Below, in pieces: positions 17,505-25,235 of a DNA stretch of 64,000 bases (the first letter of the stretch is position 1; the number at the start of each line of letters is the position of its first letter). A model generated the notes under the pieces. That model was not told the origin of the DNA, ran no database searches, and worked only from the letters and a program-made list of their open reading frames with translations. Origin of the DNA: Rhizorhabdus wittichii RW1 (GTDB taxonomy: Bacteria; Pseudomonadota; Alphaproteobacteria; Sphingomonadales; Sphingomonadaceae). The stretch spans positions 868,001-932,000 of the forward strand of contig CP000699.1 in NCBI GenBank assembly GCA_000016765.1, read 5' to 3'. The position numbers and the translations under genes were made by a program.

Positions 17505-20500
17505 TCACGCAATAGTTTCCCATGAAAGGCTGATGACATTGCCGTCCTCGGCCAGATGCCATTCGAGCCAGGCGGTGGTCGCGACGGTGCCGTCGGCGAA
17601 GCTCTTGGTGACGGCGAACTCGACGACCGGCTTCGCCAGGTAGCGGGTGAGCGGCAGCACGAAGTCGAGCGAGGAGACCGGCTGGGTCTCCTCCAGCACG
17701 AGCCGCTGGCTGCCTTCGACGTCGCGGATGCGGACTTCGGCGGAGAGCGCCGCGAGCCCGTGATTGGCGTAGTTGACCAGGTTCACGAAGGCGATGTTGG
17801 TGTGGACGTCCTCGACGAAGCTGCGGATCTCGGTCAGCGTCGCGGCGCCGTCGTCGACCGGCGCGCACAGCACGGTCAGCGCCCCGGCCGGCGGATCGGC
17901 GGCGACCTCGATCGCCGCGCCCGGCTCGATGCGGCGATCGACGGCGATCGTCACCGACTCGCCCTCCGGCGGCTCGACGACGATCTCGCCGACGTCGACC
18001 GGCCGCTCGATCGGATTGGCGAGCCGGATCACCCCCTGCCCGCGCTCGACCGCGACGGGACCATCAGGAACCGGCCCGACGACGCGGGCGAGGTCGATCC
18101 CGAGGTCGCAGGCGATCACCGTCCCGTCGGGCAGGGTGAAGTCGACCGCGCCGGCCAGCCCGCTCGTCTCCAGCATCGAGACCAGCAGCGGGGTCGTGTC
18201 GAGCGGGCATTCGGCCGTGACCTGGATGCAGGCCCCGAGCTTGACCGCCGCGACGGTGAGGCCCGACAGGGCCGGCACCGTCCAGCGGAAGCCGAGCTGC
18301 GCCTCGATATCGTCGAGCGACAGCAGCAGCGGCGTCGCCGCCAGCCCGGCCAATCCCCGCCGGATCGCCAGGGTGCGGGCCGGATCGATGTCGGGGACCA
18401 GCGAGGCGAGCAGCGCGCAGCGGTTCTTGGCGGCATCGTCGGGATCGACGCTCGAATAGAGGAAGATGCTCGGCCGCCAGGCGCGCCCGGCCGGGGCCTG
18501 GGCGTCGAACCGGCCGATCGACCAGCGCGCCGGCACGACCAGGAAACGGCCGGGCTGTTGCAGCGAGCGCCAGACGCTGGCGGTCGCATCGCTGAGATCG
18601 TCGAGACGCTCGAACTGGCGATAGACGGTCTGGCCGAGGCGGAAGGCGTCCTGGCAACCGATCGCGACGATCCCGCCGTCCCGCTCCTCGCGGTAGAAGG
18701 CGCCGAAATCCTTGCAGGGGAAGGTCGCGGGCAGTGCCTGTGCCCGCGCGATGCTGCGGATGCCGTATCGGCGCTTGCGCAACAGCTCGGCGATCGTCGC
18801 GGCCTGGAGCAGGTTGGGCTTGACCGCCAGCGTCGCCACCGCCGCCGGACGCGGACGCGCCGCCATCGTCGCCCTCGATCTCCCGGCCGGCTCCCGGCCG
18901 AGCTTCACCGTCGCCGCGCCGTCGGACCAGCTCAGCATCTCGGTATCGAGATAGCCGGTGCCCAGCGACCGCGCGCGGCGGCCCGTGCCGAGCGCGACCA
19001 GCGCCGCCTTGCGATCGAACAGGAGCTGGAGATTGCCCTCGCTGATCGGCACATAGCCGCGGAAGCTGTAGGCGACCGACAGCTCGGGCGCGCGGCTCTG
19101 GAAATCGGGATAGGCAAGACTGCCATAGGCCAGCCGCACCCAATCATCGATCAGCGCGACCTCGGCATGGACCGCATCGCCCTCCTCGCGCAGGTCGGCG
19201 GGGAAGGCCTGGGTGCGCGTCTCGCCGGCCTCGTCGCGAAAGGGGATGAGGAGCTGCACCGAGAGACCGCCGGTCGGCACCGGCGCGGCGGCGGGCTGGC
19301 CCGCTGCATTCCAGGCGGCCAGTGTCTCGGCGCTCATCCCCCGGTCGAGCCGGACATGCACGGTGCCGCTCAGGCCCGGCGTCCCGTCGGCGCGATGTCC
19401 CTCGGCATGGAACAGCATTCCGAACGACGCCTCGTCCGGGTCGTCGGTGGCGGCCGGGGCCGCCAGGGTGAAGGCCGGCGCATACCAGAAGCGGTTCGGA
19501 TCGACCTTGTCGCGCCACAGCGGCGCGGTCTTCTCGTCGACCTCCGGCAGCGCCTCCTCGGTGGCGGCGGCCTGCACCGGCATGATCTGGAGATCGGCGA
19601 TCGCGACGAAGGACGGCTTGAGCGCCGTCACCGGCTGGACGTTCGCGGTCGCGATCAGCGCATGGGCGTCGATCCTGGCGACGGTGGGCTGCGCGGCGGC
19701 CTGGAGCTGGATCATGTTGGTCCGGTCGAACCGGGCGAGCTTGATCATCGGCGACGCGTCTCGCGCGCGGGGCTGCGCGACGAGGCGCGGCACCGGCCCG
19801 AAGCCGCCATTCCCGTCGGGCGCGACGATCCGGACGTAGCGATCGAGGTCGTCCGCTTCGGCGACCGGGGCCAGCAGGGTCTCGAGCGGCCGCGCATAAC
19901 TCCGCCGATCGGTCGTGGCCGCGCCGGGCTGGTCGATCCGGCCGGACAGCAGCATCGGATTGGGCGTGACCGGCAACACCCGCCAGCGCCGCCCCGCCTC
20001 GGTGGTGACGGGGCGCAGGATCGGCCGCGCCATCGCCAGGAAGCCATCGACCAGCGTCTCGCGATCGGGCGTTCCGGCGGGCGATACCGACAGGCGGCCG
20101 GCGTCCAGCATCGCCGCCGCGATCCCGCCGATCATGGCGCGATCGAGCAGCCCGGCCGGATCGAGCGCCGCCGCCACGTCGGCGAGCCGCGCCCGGACGA
20201 TCAGCGGCTCGGACGCCGCCCCGCGCCGCTCGACATCGCAGGCGAGCGCCATGCCGCTCGCCTCGCCGCGCAGCGCGGCGAGCAGGCGAAGCGCCGCATC
20301 CCGCTGCACGGTCAGCGAGAGGGCCGCCGTCGGCCGCTCGCCCATCGCATCGACCTGTTGCAGGGCGATGTCGCCGTCGCGCAGGACGAAGCGGGCGGAG
20401 CGGGCGAAGGCGGGGGCATCGAGCTGCCCGGTGAAGCCGAGCATCGCGTGCGAGACATAAGGCTCGATAGACCCGTCGCTGGCGGGCGGGTGGCGATCGA

Positions 20501-20648
20501 GCACGATGGTGATCGCCGCCTTCGCCCGCCCCGCCGGGTCGAGGGCCAGGACCAGCCCCCGATCCGCGTCGGGCGAGGGAGGTGCGGGGGGCGCCGGTTC
20601 CGGCTGGCCGGGGCCCGGAGCCCCCCGCTTCTCGTTCGGACCGGACAT
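17505..20648 (-). CDS. Large unknown protein (1047 aa) of the caspase operon
   Basis: I do not recognise this family. The protein starts with a Pro-rich, probably disordered tail (about 1-28). It has no signal peptide or transmembrane helix and appears beta-rich with many short hydrophobic strands. A region at about 700-760 (VVPARWSIGRFDAQAPAGRAW, FLYSSVDPDDAAKNRCALLA) looks globular. The C-terminal 130 residues (TEIRSFVEDVHTNIAFVNLVNYANHGL to the end) look like a separate beta domain. The gene starts 27 bp after the 832-aa protein and ends 37 bp before the caspase. It may be a sensor, scaffold or caspase substrate; that is inference from position only. Confidence 0.85.
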   Translation of the reverse strand: MSGPNEKRGAPGPGQPEPAPPAPPSPDADRGLVLALDPAGRAKAAITIVLDRHPPASDGSIEPYVSHAMLGFTGQLDAPAFARSARFVLRDGDIALQQVDAMGERPTAALSLTVQRDAALRLLAALRGEASGMALACDVERRGAASEPLIVRARLADVAAALDPAGLLDRAMIGGIAAAMLDAGRLSVSPAGTPDRETLVDGFLAMARPILRPVTTEAGRRWRVLPVTPNPMLLSGRIDQPGAATTDRRSYARPLETLLAPVAEADDLDRYVRIVAPDGNGGFGPVPRLVAQPRARDASPMIKLARFDRTNMIQLQAAAQPTVARIDAHALIATANVQPVTALKPSFVAIADLQIMPVQAAATEEALPEVDEKTAPLWRDKVDPNRFWYAPAFTLAAPAATDDPDEASFGMLFHAEGHRADGTPGLSGTVHVRLDRGMSAETLAAWNAAGQPAAAPVPTGGLSVQLLIPFRDEAGETRTQAFPADLREEGDAVHAEVALIDDWVRLAYGSLAYPDFQSRAPELSVAYSFRGYVPISEGNLQLLFDRKAALVALGTGRRARSLGTGYLDTEMLSWSDGAATVKLGREPAGRSRATMAARPRPAAVATLAVKPNLLQAATIAELLRKRRYGIRSIARAQALPATFPCKDFGAFYREERDGGIVAIGCQDAFRLGQTVYRQFERLDDLSDATASVWRSLQQPGRFLVVPARWSIGRFDAQAPAGRAWRPSIFLYSSVDPDDAAKNRCALLASLVPDIDPARTLAIRRGLAGLAATPLLLSLDDIEAQLGFRWTVPALSGLTVAAVKLGACIQVTAECPLDTTPLLVSMLETSGLAGAVDFTLPDGTVIACDLGIDLARVVGPVPDGPVAVERGQGVIRLANPIERPVDVGEIVVEPPEGESVTIAVDRRIEPGAAIEVAADPPAGALTVLCAPVDDGAATLTEIRSFVEDVHTNIAFVNLVNYANHGLAALSAEVRIRDVEGSQRLVLEETQPVSSLDFVLPLTRYLAKPVVEFAVTKSFADGTVATTAWLEWHLAEDGNVISLSWETIA

Positions 20649-20675
20649 GATCCCGTCCTTTCGCTCGACCGGCCG

Positions 20676-23174
20676 TCAGGCCGCGCCGTTCAGGTGGAGC
20701 GCCCGCGCCTGGGCGGCGGCTTCGCTCTCGCTCGGCACCGGGCTGAACATCTCCTCGGAGGCCTTGCGCCGCCGCTTCGATGCCGTGCGTTCGCTCGCTT
20801 CCCGGGCCGCCAGTTCGCGATCGCGATCCTGGCCAGCGCTCTTGCCCGGAGGCGTCGCGCCCTTGCCGCGCACCGCCTTCGACGCGGGCCCCAGATCATA
20901 GCCGGCGACCGTCTTCGGCTTGGCCGTCACGCCGCGCGACGGCGGTGCCGAGGGCGTTGCGGGAGGATGGGCGCCATTGCCCGACGCGGGCGGACGGCTC
21001 CCCTGCCCCGATGCCGGCGGCGCGACGACGGCCGGCGTCACGGGCTTGCTCTTCGATCCGACCATTGGGATCTTCAGCTCGCGGGTGACGACGCCCTCGT
21101 CCTGCGGGGTCGGCACGGTCAGCATGATCGGGCCGTTGCCGCTGGCCTCCTGCCAGGTGCCGATCCATTCCTGGCCCTTGGTGAAGATGCTGCCCTTGAC
21201 CAGCACCCGCACCTGGTACTTGAACTTGGGCAGGTAATCGGGATCGCCGGTATAGACCATCCAGTAGCGCGGCTCGGTCTGGTCGCCGAAGCGCCACGAG
21301 AAGGTGACGGGGACGCGATCCTTGCCGTCCTCGGTCTTGCCCTCCGCCTGGAAGGTCACCTCGACGATCTGCTTGTCGTTCTCCAGGTCGACGCCCAGGA
21401 AGATCGGGCCGCAGTTGATCCCGCCGACATTGTCGACGCGGATCTCGTTGTTGACGAGGTTGAGCGGGACGCCCGCGTCGCCCGGATCGAGATCGACGAC
21501 GTTCTTCTCGATCGACACGCGGACGAACGGGTTCTCGGTCTCGTTCGGCGGCTCGCCGAAATGAACCTGGCGCTTGATGAAGGTCTTGTCGGGTTCCCAG
21601 CCGGCGGGCGGATTCTCGACCTCGTCCTTCCGCTTCATCGTCATCTTGACGCGCCAGTTCTCGTCGGGCTTGTCGCTCGCCTGGAACATGTGGCCGGTCC
21701 ACTGGAGGTTGCCCTCGGTATCGGGATAGCCGACCTGCGCGGACAGGAAGGCGACCGGCTGGCCGACCCATTTCTTGGCGGGATCGGGCCAGTTGACGAC
21801 CGGCTTGAAGACGCGCGTGACCGAGCGGTTCCAGTCGTCGAGGAAGATCTTCTGGAAATATTTCTTCTCGGCGTCGGGATTGGCCTTGATCTCGTCGTAC
21901 AGCCCTTCGAGCTGGCCGCTGATCGGGTTGGGTTGCAGATAGGCCATCTGCCGTTTCTCGTGGAACTCCAGCTGCAGATCGACGCGATCGCGCCGCAGCT
22001 TGACCGCGCCGCCGCCGCCCAGCCCCAGGAAGCCGCCGCTCGCCTCGGCCGCCTTCTCGTCATAGGGCGCCGGCTCAAAGATCACCTTGTTCGCCTGGTC
22101 GAGGAATTTCTGGAAGACGAGATCGGAGCGCTTCTCCATCATCTCCTGGATCTTCTCGGCATTGGGCAGGGTCGAGTCGACGAGGATCTCGCTCTCGATC
22201 GTGCCGTTCTGGCGCATCGAGTTGAACTCGGCCTTGATGTCCGCCGACCAGAACCAGCCGCCGGCATGCGCCGCCGCCGAGAAATGATCCTGGATACGGC
22301 TCCAGTCGCCCCGGATGCGGATTTCGCAGATCGGGCTCCAGACCTTGAGCTGGAGGATCTGCCAGACGGTGATCGCCGACTGGCCGCCGTGGAAGGTGCT
22401 GTAGACCATCGCCGCCGGATAGCTGCCGAGCAGGCCGGAGAAGGCGTTCTCGGCGAAGGGCGTGACCGAGCCGGGGCCGCTGCCCGCCAGATTGGCGTAC
22501 CAGGCGTCGAGGTTCGAGGCGCGCATCGCCCGGTCGAGGGTCATGGTGCGCGGCAGCTCGGTGAGCAGCGGCGGACGGGTCAGCCCGCGCAGCTCGGGCG
22601 CGGCGATCAGCGAGCGGCTGGGCGGGCCGCCCGGCGCCGCCGGTCCGGCCGGGGCGGGCCCCGCCGGTGCCGGGCTCGGCGCGGCGCCGCCGCCCGAGGC
22701 GACCGAGGGCATCGAACCGTCGGCGTTCGGCGACAGGCTGGTGATCGACATGGTGTTCGAGACGATCGGCGCGGGGCGGATCATCGGCGTCGCGGGCGAT
22801 CGCCAGCCCCAATAATAATCGTCGCTGCCGCGGAAACGGTCGACCAGCTCGTCGCCGGCCTGCTTCAGCACCTCGGGCGGCGGCGAGCTGGTGGTCGAGA
22901 AGCCGCACAGCGCGCCGGCGACCTCCTGGGTGCCCTCGACGCCGACATTGCTGTCCTCGCTCTGGACGCCGACGAACTGGAGGAACGAGAATTTATAGTC
23001 GCCATTGTCCTTCCGCGCGAGGCGGACGCTGTTCGGCAGCCAATGGTAGACCGGCGGCTTGCCCTCGCGCTGGAGCGCGTCGTTGTTGGCGTCGGGAAGG
23101 AACAGCAGGGGATAGCCGTCCTTGGTGACGGTCTGGAAACCCGCGGCGAAAATCGGTCCGATTGCTTCAGTCAC
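20676..23174 (-). CDS. Large unknown protein (832 aa), first gene of the caspase operon
   Basis: This unrecognised protein starts at GTG 23174 behind a near-perfect Shine-Dalgarno (AAGGAGGTTATC); the frame opens 38 codons earlier without such a site. It has an N-terminal globular region (FAAGFQTVTKDGYPLLFLPD, FSFLQFVGVQSEDSNVGVEG) and a Pro/Ala/Gly-rich linker at about 125-160. A larger central domain contains MVYSTFHGGQSAITVWQILQ and a helical stretch NAEKIQEMMEKRSDLVFQKF. Beta-rich repeats follow at about 480-700. The tail (about 710-832) is disordered and Pro/Lys/Arg-rich. No export signal. Its lead position downstream of Crp-like sites suggests it is the most abundant product of the operon. 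Confidence 0.85.
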   Translation of the reverse strand: MTEAIGPIFAAGFQTVTKDGYPLLFLPDANNDALQREGKPPVYHWLPNSVRLARKDNGDYKFSFLQFVGVQSEDSNVGVEGTQEVAGALCGFSTTSSPPPEVLKQAGDELVDRFRGSDDYYWGWRSPATPMIRPAPIVSNTMSITSLSPNADGSMPSVASGGGAAPSPAPAGPAPAGPAAPGGPPSRSLIAAPELRGLTRPPLLTELPRTMTLDRAMRASNLDAWYANLAGSGPGSVTPFAENAFSGLLGSYPAAMVYSTFHGGQSAITVWQILQLKVWSPICEIRIRGDWSRIQDHFSAAAHAGGWFWSADIKAEFNSMRQNGTIESEILVDSTLPNAEKIQEMMEKRSDLVFQKFLDQANKVIFEPAPYDEKAAEASGGFLGLGGGGAVKLRRDRVDLQLEFHEKRQMAYLQPNPISGQLEGLYDEIKANPDAEKKYFQKIFLDDWNRSVTRVFKPVVNWPDPAKKWVGQPVAFLSAQVGYPDTEGNLQWTGHMFQASDKPDENWRVKMTMKRKDEVENPPAGWEPDKTFIKRQVHFGEPPNETENPFVRVSIEKNVVDLDPGDAGVPLNLVNNEIRVDNVGGINCGPIFLGVDLENDKQIVEVTFQAEGKTEDGKDRVPVTFSWRFGDQTEPRYWMVYTGDPDYLPKFKYQVRVLVKGSIFTKGQEWIGTWQEASGNGPIMLTVPTPQDEGVVTRELKIPMVGSKSKPVTPAVVAPPASGQGSRPPASGNGAHPPATPSAPPSRGVTAKPKTVAGYDLGPASKAVRGKGATPPGKSAGQDRDRELAAREASERTASKRRRKASEEMFSPVPSESEAAAQARALHLNGAA

Positions 23175-23361
23175 GATAACCTCCTTCGTCAGAAACAATG
23201 GCCCCCCATTGCAGTCCTTCGAAGAATATCGTTCGAAACCGCCGTTCCCGCGGACGATGACAGCCCGCCTGTCGAGCAAAGTGCCCAACAGTTGAAATCA
23301 TGAACGGCCCTGTGACGATCTTCTCAGCCTGTGGGATAATCGGCGGCTTCGTCGATTACGC

Positions 23362-23436
23362 GTGACGGCGATCACTCCATTGGAAGATCACGAAATATTT
23401 TCGGCGGGCGCTTGTCGGCCGCGTGATGCGCCTCAC
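23362..23436. promoter_or_regulatory. Two Crp-type operators in a divergent promoter
   Basis: The 315-bp region 23175-23489 separates the caspase operon from the small His/Cys membrane protein. It holds two sites with perfect GTGA-N6-TCAC symmetry: GTGACGGCGATCAC at 23362-23375 and GTGATGCGCCTCAC at 23423-23436, 61 bp apart. A weaker copy lies at 23312-23325 (GTGACGATCTTCTC). These fit the CRP-like R-E-T-x-x-R recognition helix of the regulator at 14821-15492. I see no other coding capacity in this gap. Confidence 0.6.
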
Positions 23437-23489
23437 GCGCATTCCGGCAGCCCCGGACCTAGACCGGGTGCCGGACAAGGAGATCAGGA

Positions 23490-23741
23490 ATGCGTCACCA
23501 CCGTGGTTGTCATTGCGAGCAATGCTGGCCGCCGTCGACATCGGACCTGGCCCTGATCGGCATCCTGCTGCTGGTCGGGCTGGGCCTGATCCTGATGTCG
23601 GGATCGAAGCTGCTCATCCTGTCGACGCTGGCCGTGCTCGCGGTCGCCTCCGCGCTGAAATTCCTGCGCGTGCGGCAGCGGACGCGACAGCCCAAATCGG
23701 CCGACGGCGGAGAGATCGGGCGCGGCGTGAAGTCGCTCTGA
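23490..23741 (+). CDS. Small His/Cys-rich N-terminus membrane protein
   Basis: This 83-residue protein has AAGGAGATCAGGA before its ATG. The first 14 residues, MRHHRGCHCEQCWP, contain two adjacent His plus CxCxxC, a potential metal-binding head. Two transmembrane helices follow at about 19-39 and 41-59, then a basic/polar tail. Not recognised as a family member. It is divergent from the caspase operon and shares its promoter region, so it may be co-regulated. A small pore or membrane-perturbing peptide, or a metal/redox sensor, are possibilities without direct evidence. Confidence 0.65.
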   Translation: MRHHRGCHCEQCWPPSTSDLALIGILLLVGLGLILMSGSKLLILSTLAVLAVASALKFLRVRQRTRQPKSADGGEIGRGVKSL

Positions 23742-23747
23742 TCGGGA

Positions 23748-25145
23748 TCAGCGGCGGGAACCCGTCAGCAACAGCTCCAACCCGGGGTCAGGCGTGTCCG
23801 AAGGCCGCTCGCCATAGGACGCCGGGGCGGGCAGCGCGGTATCGAACAGCCTTTTGGCCAGTGCATCCGCATCGAGCGGCGGAGTCACCTGGTCGTCGGC
23901 GCGGCGGACGGAGATCAGGGCAAGCACATCACGCCGCGATGCCGAAGACCCGTTCGTCGACAGGCCGGGCAGCGGCGCCGCGACGAGCGACCGGTTGCCG
24001 CTCTTGCGGCGCGTGAGCGATCCGGTCGATCCGACGAGCACCGCCTTGCGAAAGGGCACGCGCGCCGCCGCCTCGACCCGGGTCTTGTCGGTCTGGAGCA
24101 GGCTGGCGCCGCGACCGGCATCGCTGAGGCTCTGGCCCGTGATGTTCGAAAGTTCCAGCACCACGGCGAGATCGACATAGTCCTCGCCGATCTGCTCGGG
24201 AGTGACTTCGACGGTAATGCCGACATCGCGCTCGACCGGATCGCTGTCGTCGGCGAGCGGCACGATCAGCACCGATCCGCCCTCCAGGAATTTCGATGTC
24301 TTGCCCTGGCGGGCGAGCACCAGCGGACTCGCCTCCAGCGATACTCGCGACAGGTCGCGGGCCGCGAGATTGAGCGAATAGCTGATGCCGGGCAACGTCA
24401 CCGACACGTCGCCCCGGGTTTCGTGGCCGGCACTGTCATAGCTGTAGTTCACCAGCGTTCCGCCGAACTGGAGCGCGAGGCTGTCGAGCAGGTTGATCCC
24501 ATCGCTGAGCCCCGCGCTACGGGTATCGCGGATCAGGAAGGCCTCGATCAGGATATTCCCGTCCTGGCCGTTCGCCTTGGGCGGCGATGCCGCCGTCGCC
24601 CCTGACGGACGCCAGGCAGCGGGGCCTGTGAAGGCGCGGCGGAGAAAGTCGGCATTCTCGCCGGGGGGAGCGGCGGCGAAGGCCAACCGCGCCAGTTCCG
24701 GTTCCTGAGCGCGATAGGCGACCAGCGCGTAGGGAAGCGCGAAGTCGCCTATCGCCCCGCGCCGCTCCACCGCCGCCGAGAAGGCCGCGAGCGCATCGCG
24801 ATATTCGCCGAGCCGATAATGAGCGGCCGCCAGGCCGATCAGGGGTTCCCAAAGATCGGGCGCGAGCCGCGCGGCCGTCTGGAAGCCGCTCTTGGCGAGC
24901 GCGATGTCGGCGCTGGTGCGCTGGCCGCGCGCGAGCAACTGGAGGCCCGTCTCGATATGCGCGCGGGCATTGAGCGGCTCGCGCCGGGCGGTCTCGAAGC
25001 CTTCCAGCGGTGCGCTCACCCCGGTCAGCTCGACGGCCCGGCCGAGGCCTCCCGCCGCGCATCCGCCGAGCAGCGCCGCCGGCACCAGCGGCAGGATGAG
25101 GCAAAGCCGCCGCAGCCTCGCGCGGTGATGATCGAACCGGACCAT
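23748..25145 (-). CDS. TPR lipoprotein with secretin-like beta domain
   Basis: This 465-residue protein has a lipobox (ALLGGC, Cys29), so it should be an outer-membrane-directed lipoprotein. Residues about 65-150 are TPR-like (ETGLQLLARGQRTSADIALAKSGF, LIGLAAAHYRLGEYRDALAAFSAAV). Residues about 195-400 resemble the C-terminal domain of type II/III/CpaC secretins: SPLVLARQGKTSKFLEGGSVLIVP, then a beta-hairpin region and VTPEQIGEDYVDLAVVLELSNITG. It lacks the usual N0/N1 secretin domains, and no other secretion genes are nearby. It may be a stand-alone secretin-like pore or pilotin-type part. Divergent from the kinase gene's 3' end, with a palindrome 61-74 bp upstream. Confidence 0.7.
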   Translation of the reverse strand: MVRFDHHRARLRRLCLILPLVPAALLGGCAAGGLGRAVELTGVSAPLEGFETARREPLNARAHIETGLQLLARGQRTSADIALAKSGFQTAARLAPDLWEPLIGLAAAHYRLGEYRDALAAFSAAVERRGAIGDFALPYALVAYRAQEPELARLAFAAAPPGENADFLRRAFTGPAAWRPSGATAASPPKANGQDGNILIEAFLIRDTRSAGLSDGINLLDSLALQFGGTLVNYSYDSAGHETRGDVSVTLPGISYSLNLAARDLSRVSLEASPLVLARQGKTSKFLEGGSVLIVPLADDSDPVERDVGITVEVTPEQIGEDYVDLAVVLELSNITGQSLSDAGRGASLLQTDKTRVEAAARVPFRKAVLVGSTGSLTRRKSGNRSLVAAPLPGLSTNGSSASRRDVLALISVRRADDQVTPPLDADALAKRLFDTALPAPASYGERPSDTPDPGLELLLTGSRR

Positions 25146-25205
25146 GATGTCTCCCCCCGAGCAGGCTCGAAACGGCGATAGGCCCGGAGACCGTCGGGCG
25201 GATAT

Positions 25206-25219
25206 CCCATGTTCATGGG
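25206..25219. promoter_or_regulatory. Palindrome CCCATG-TT-CATGGG upstream of the secretin-like gene
   Basis: A perfect 6-bp inverted repeat with a 2-bp spacer lies upstream of the lipoprotein start at 25145. A related CCATG-N2-CATGG palindrome lies at 27833-27844 in the other intergenic region of this module, making it a candidate binding site for the response regulator at 27089-27778. Confidence 0.5.
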
Positions 25220-25235
25220 GTCCGCCGCGCGGCGG

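Noticed and set aside
17556-23303. A 1,915-codon open frame on the plus strand opposite the caspase operon
   Set aside because: It is antisense to three good genes, Arg/Asp/Gly-heavy and low in hydrophobic structure, with no motif. It results from high GC at third positions on the other strand.
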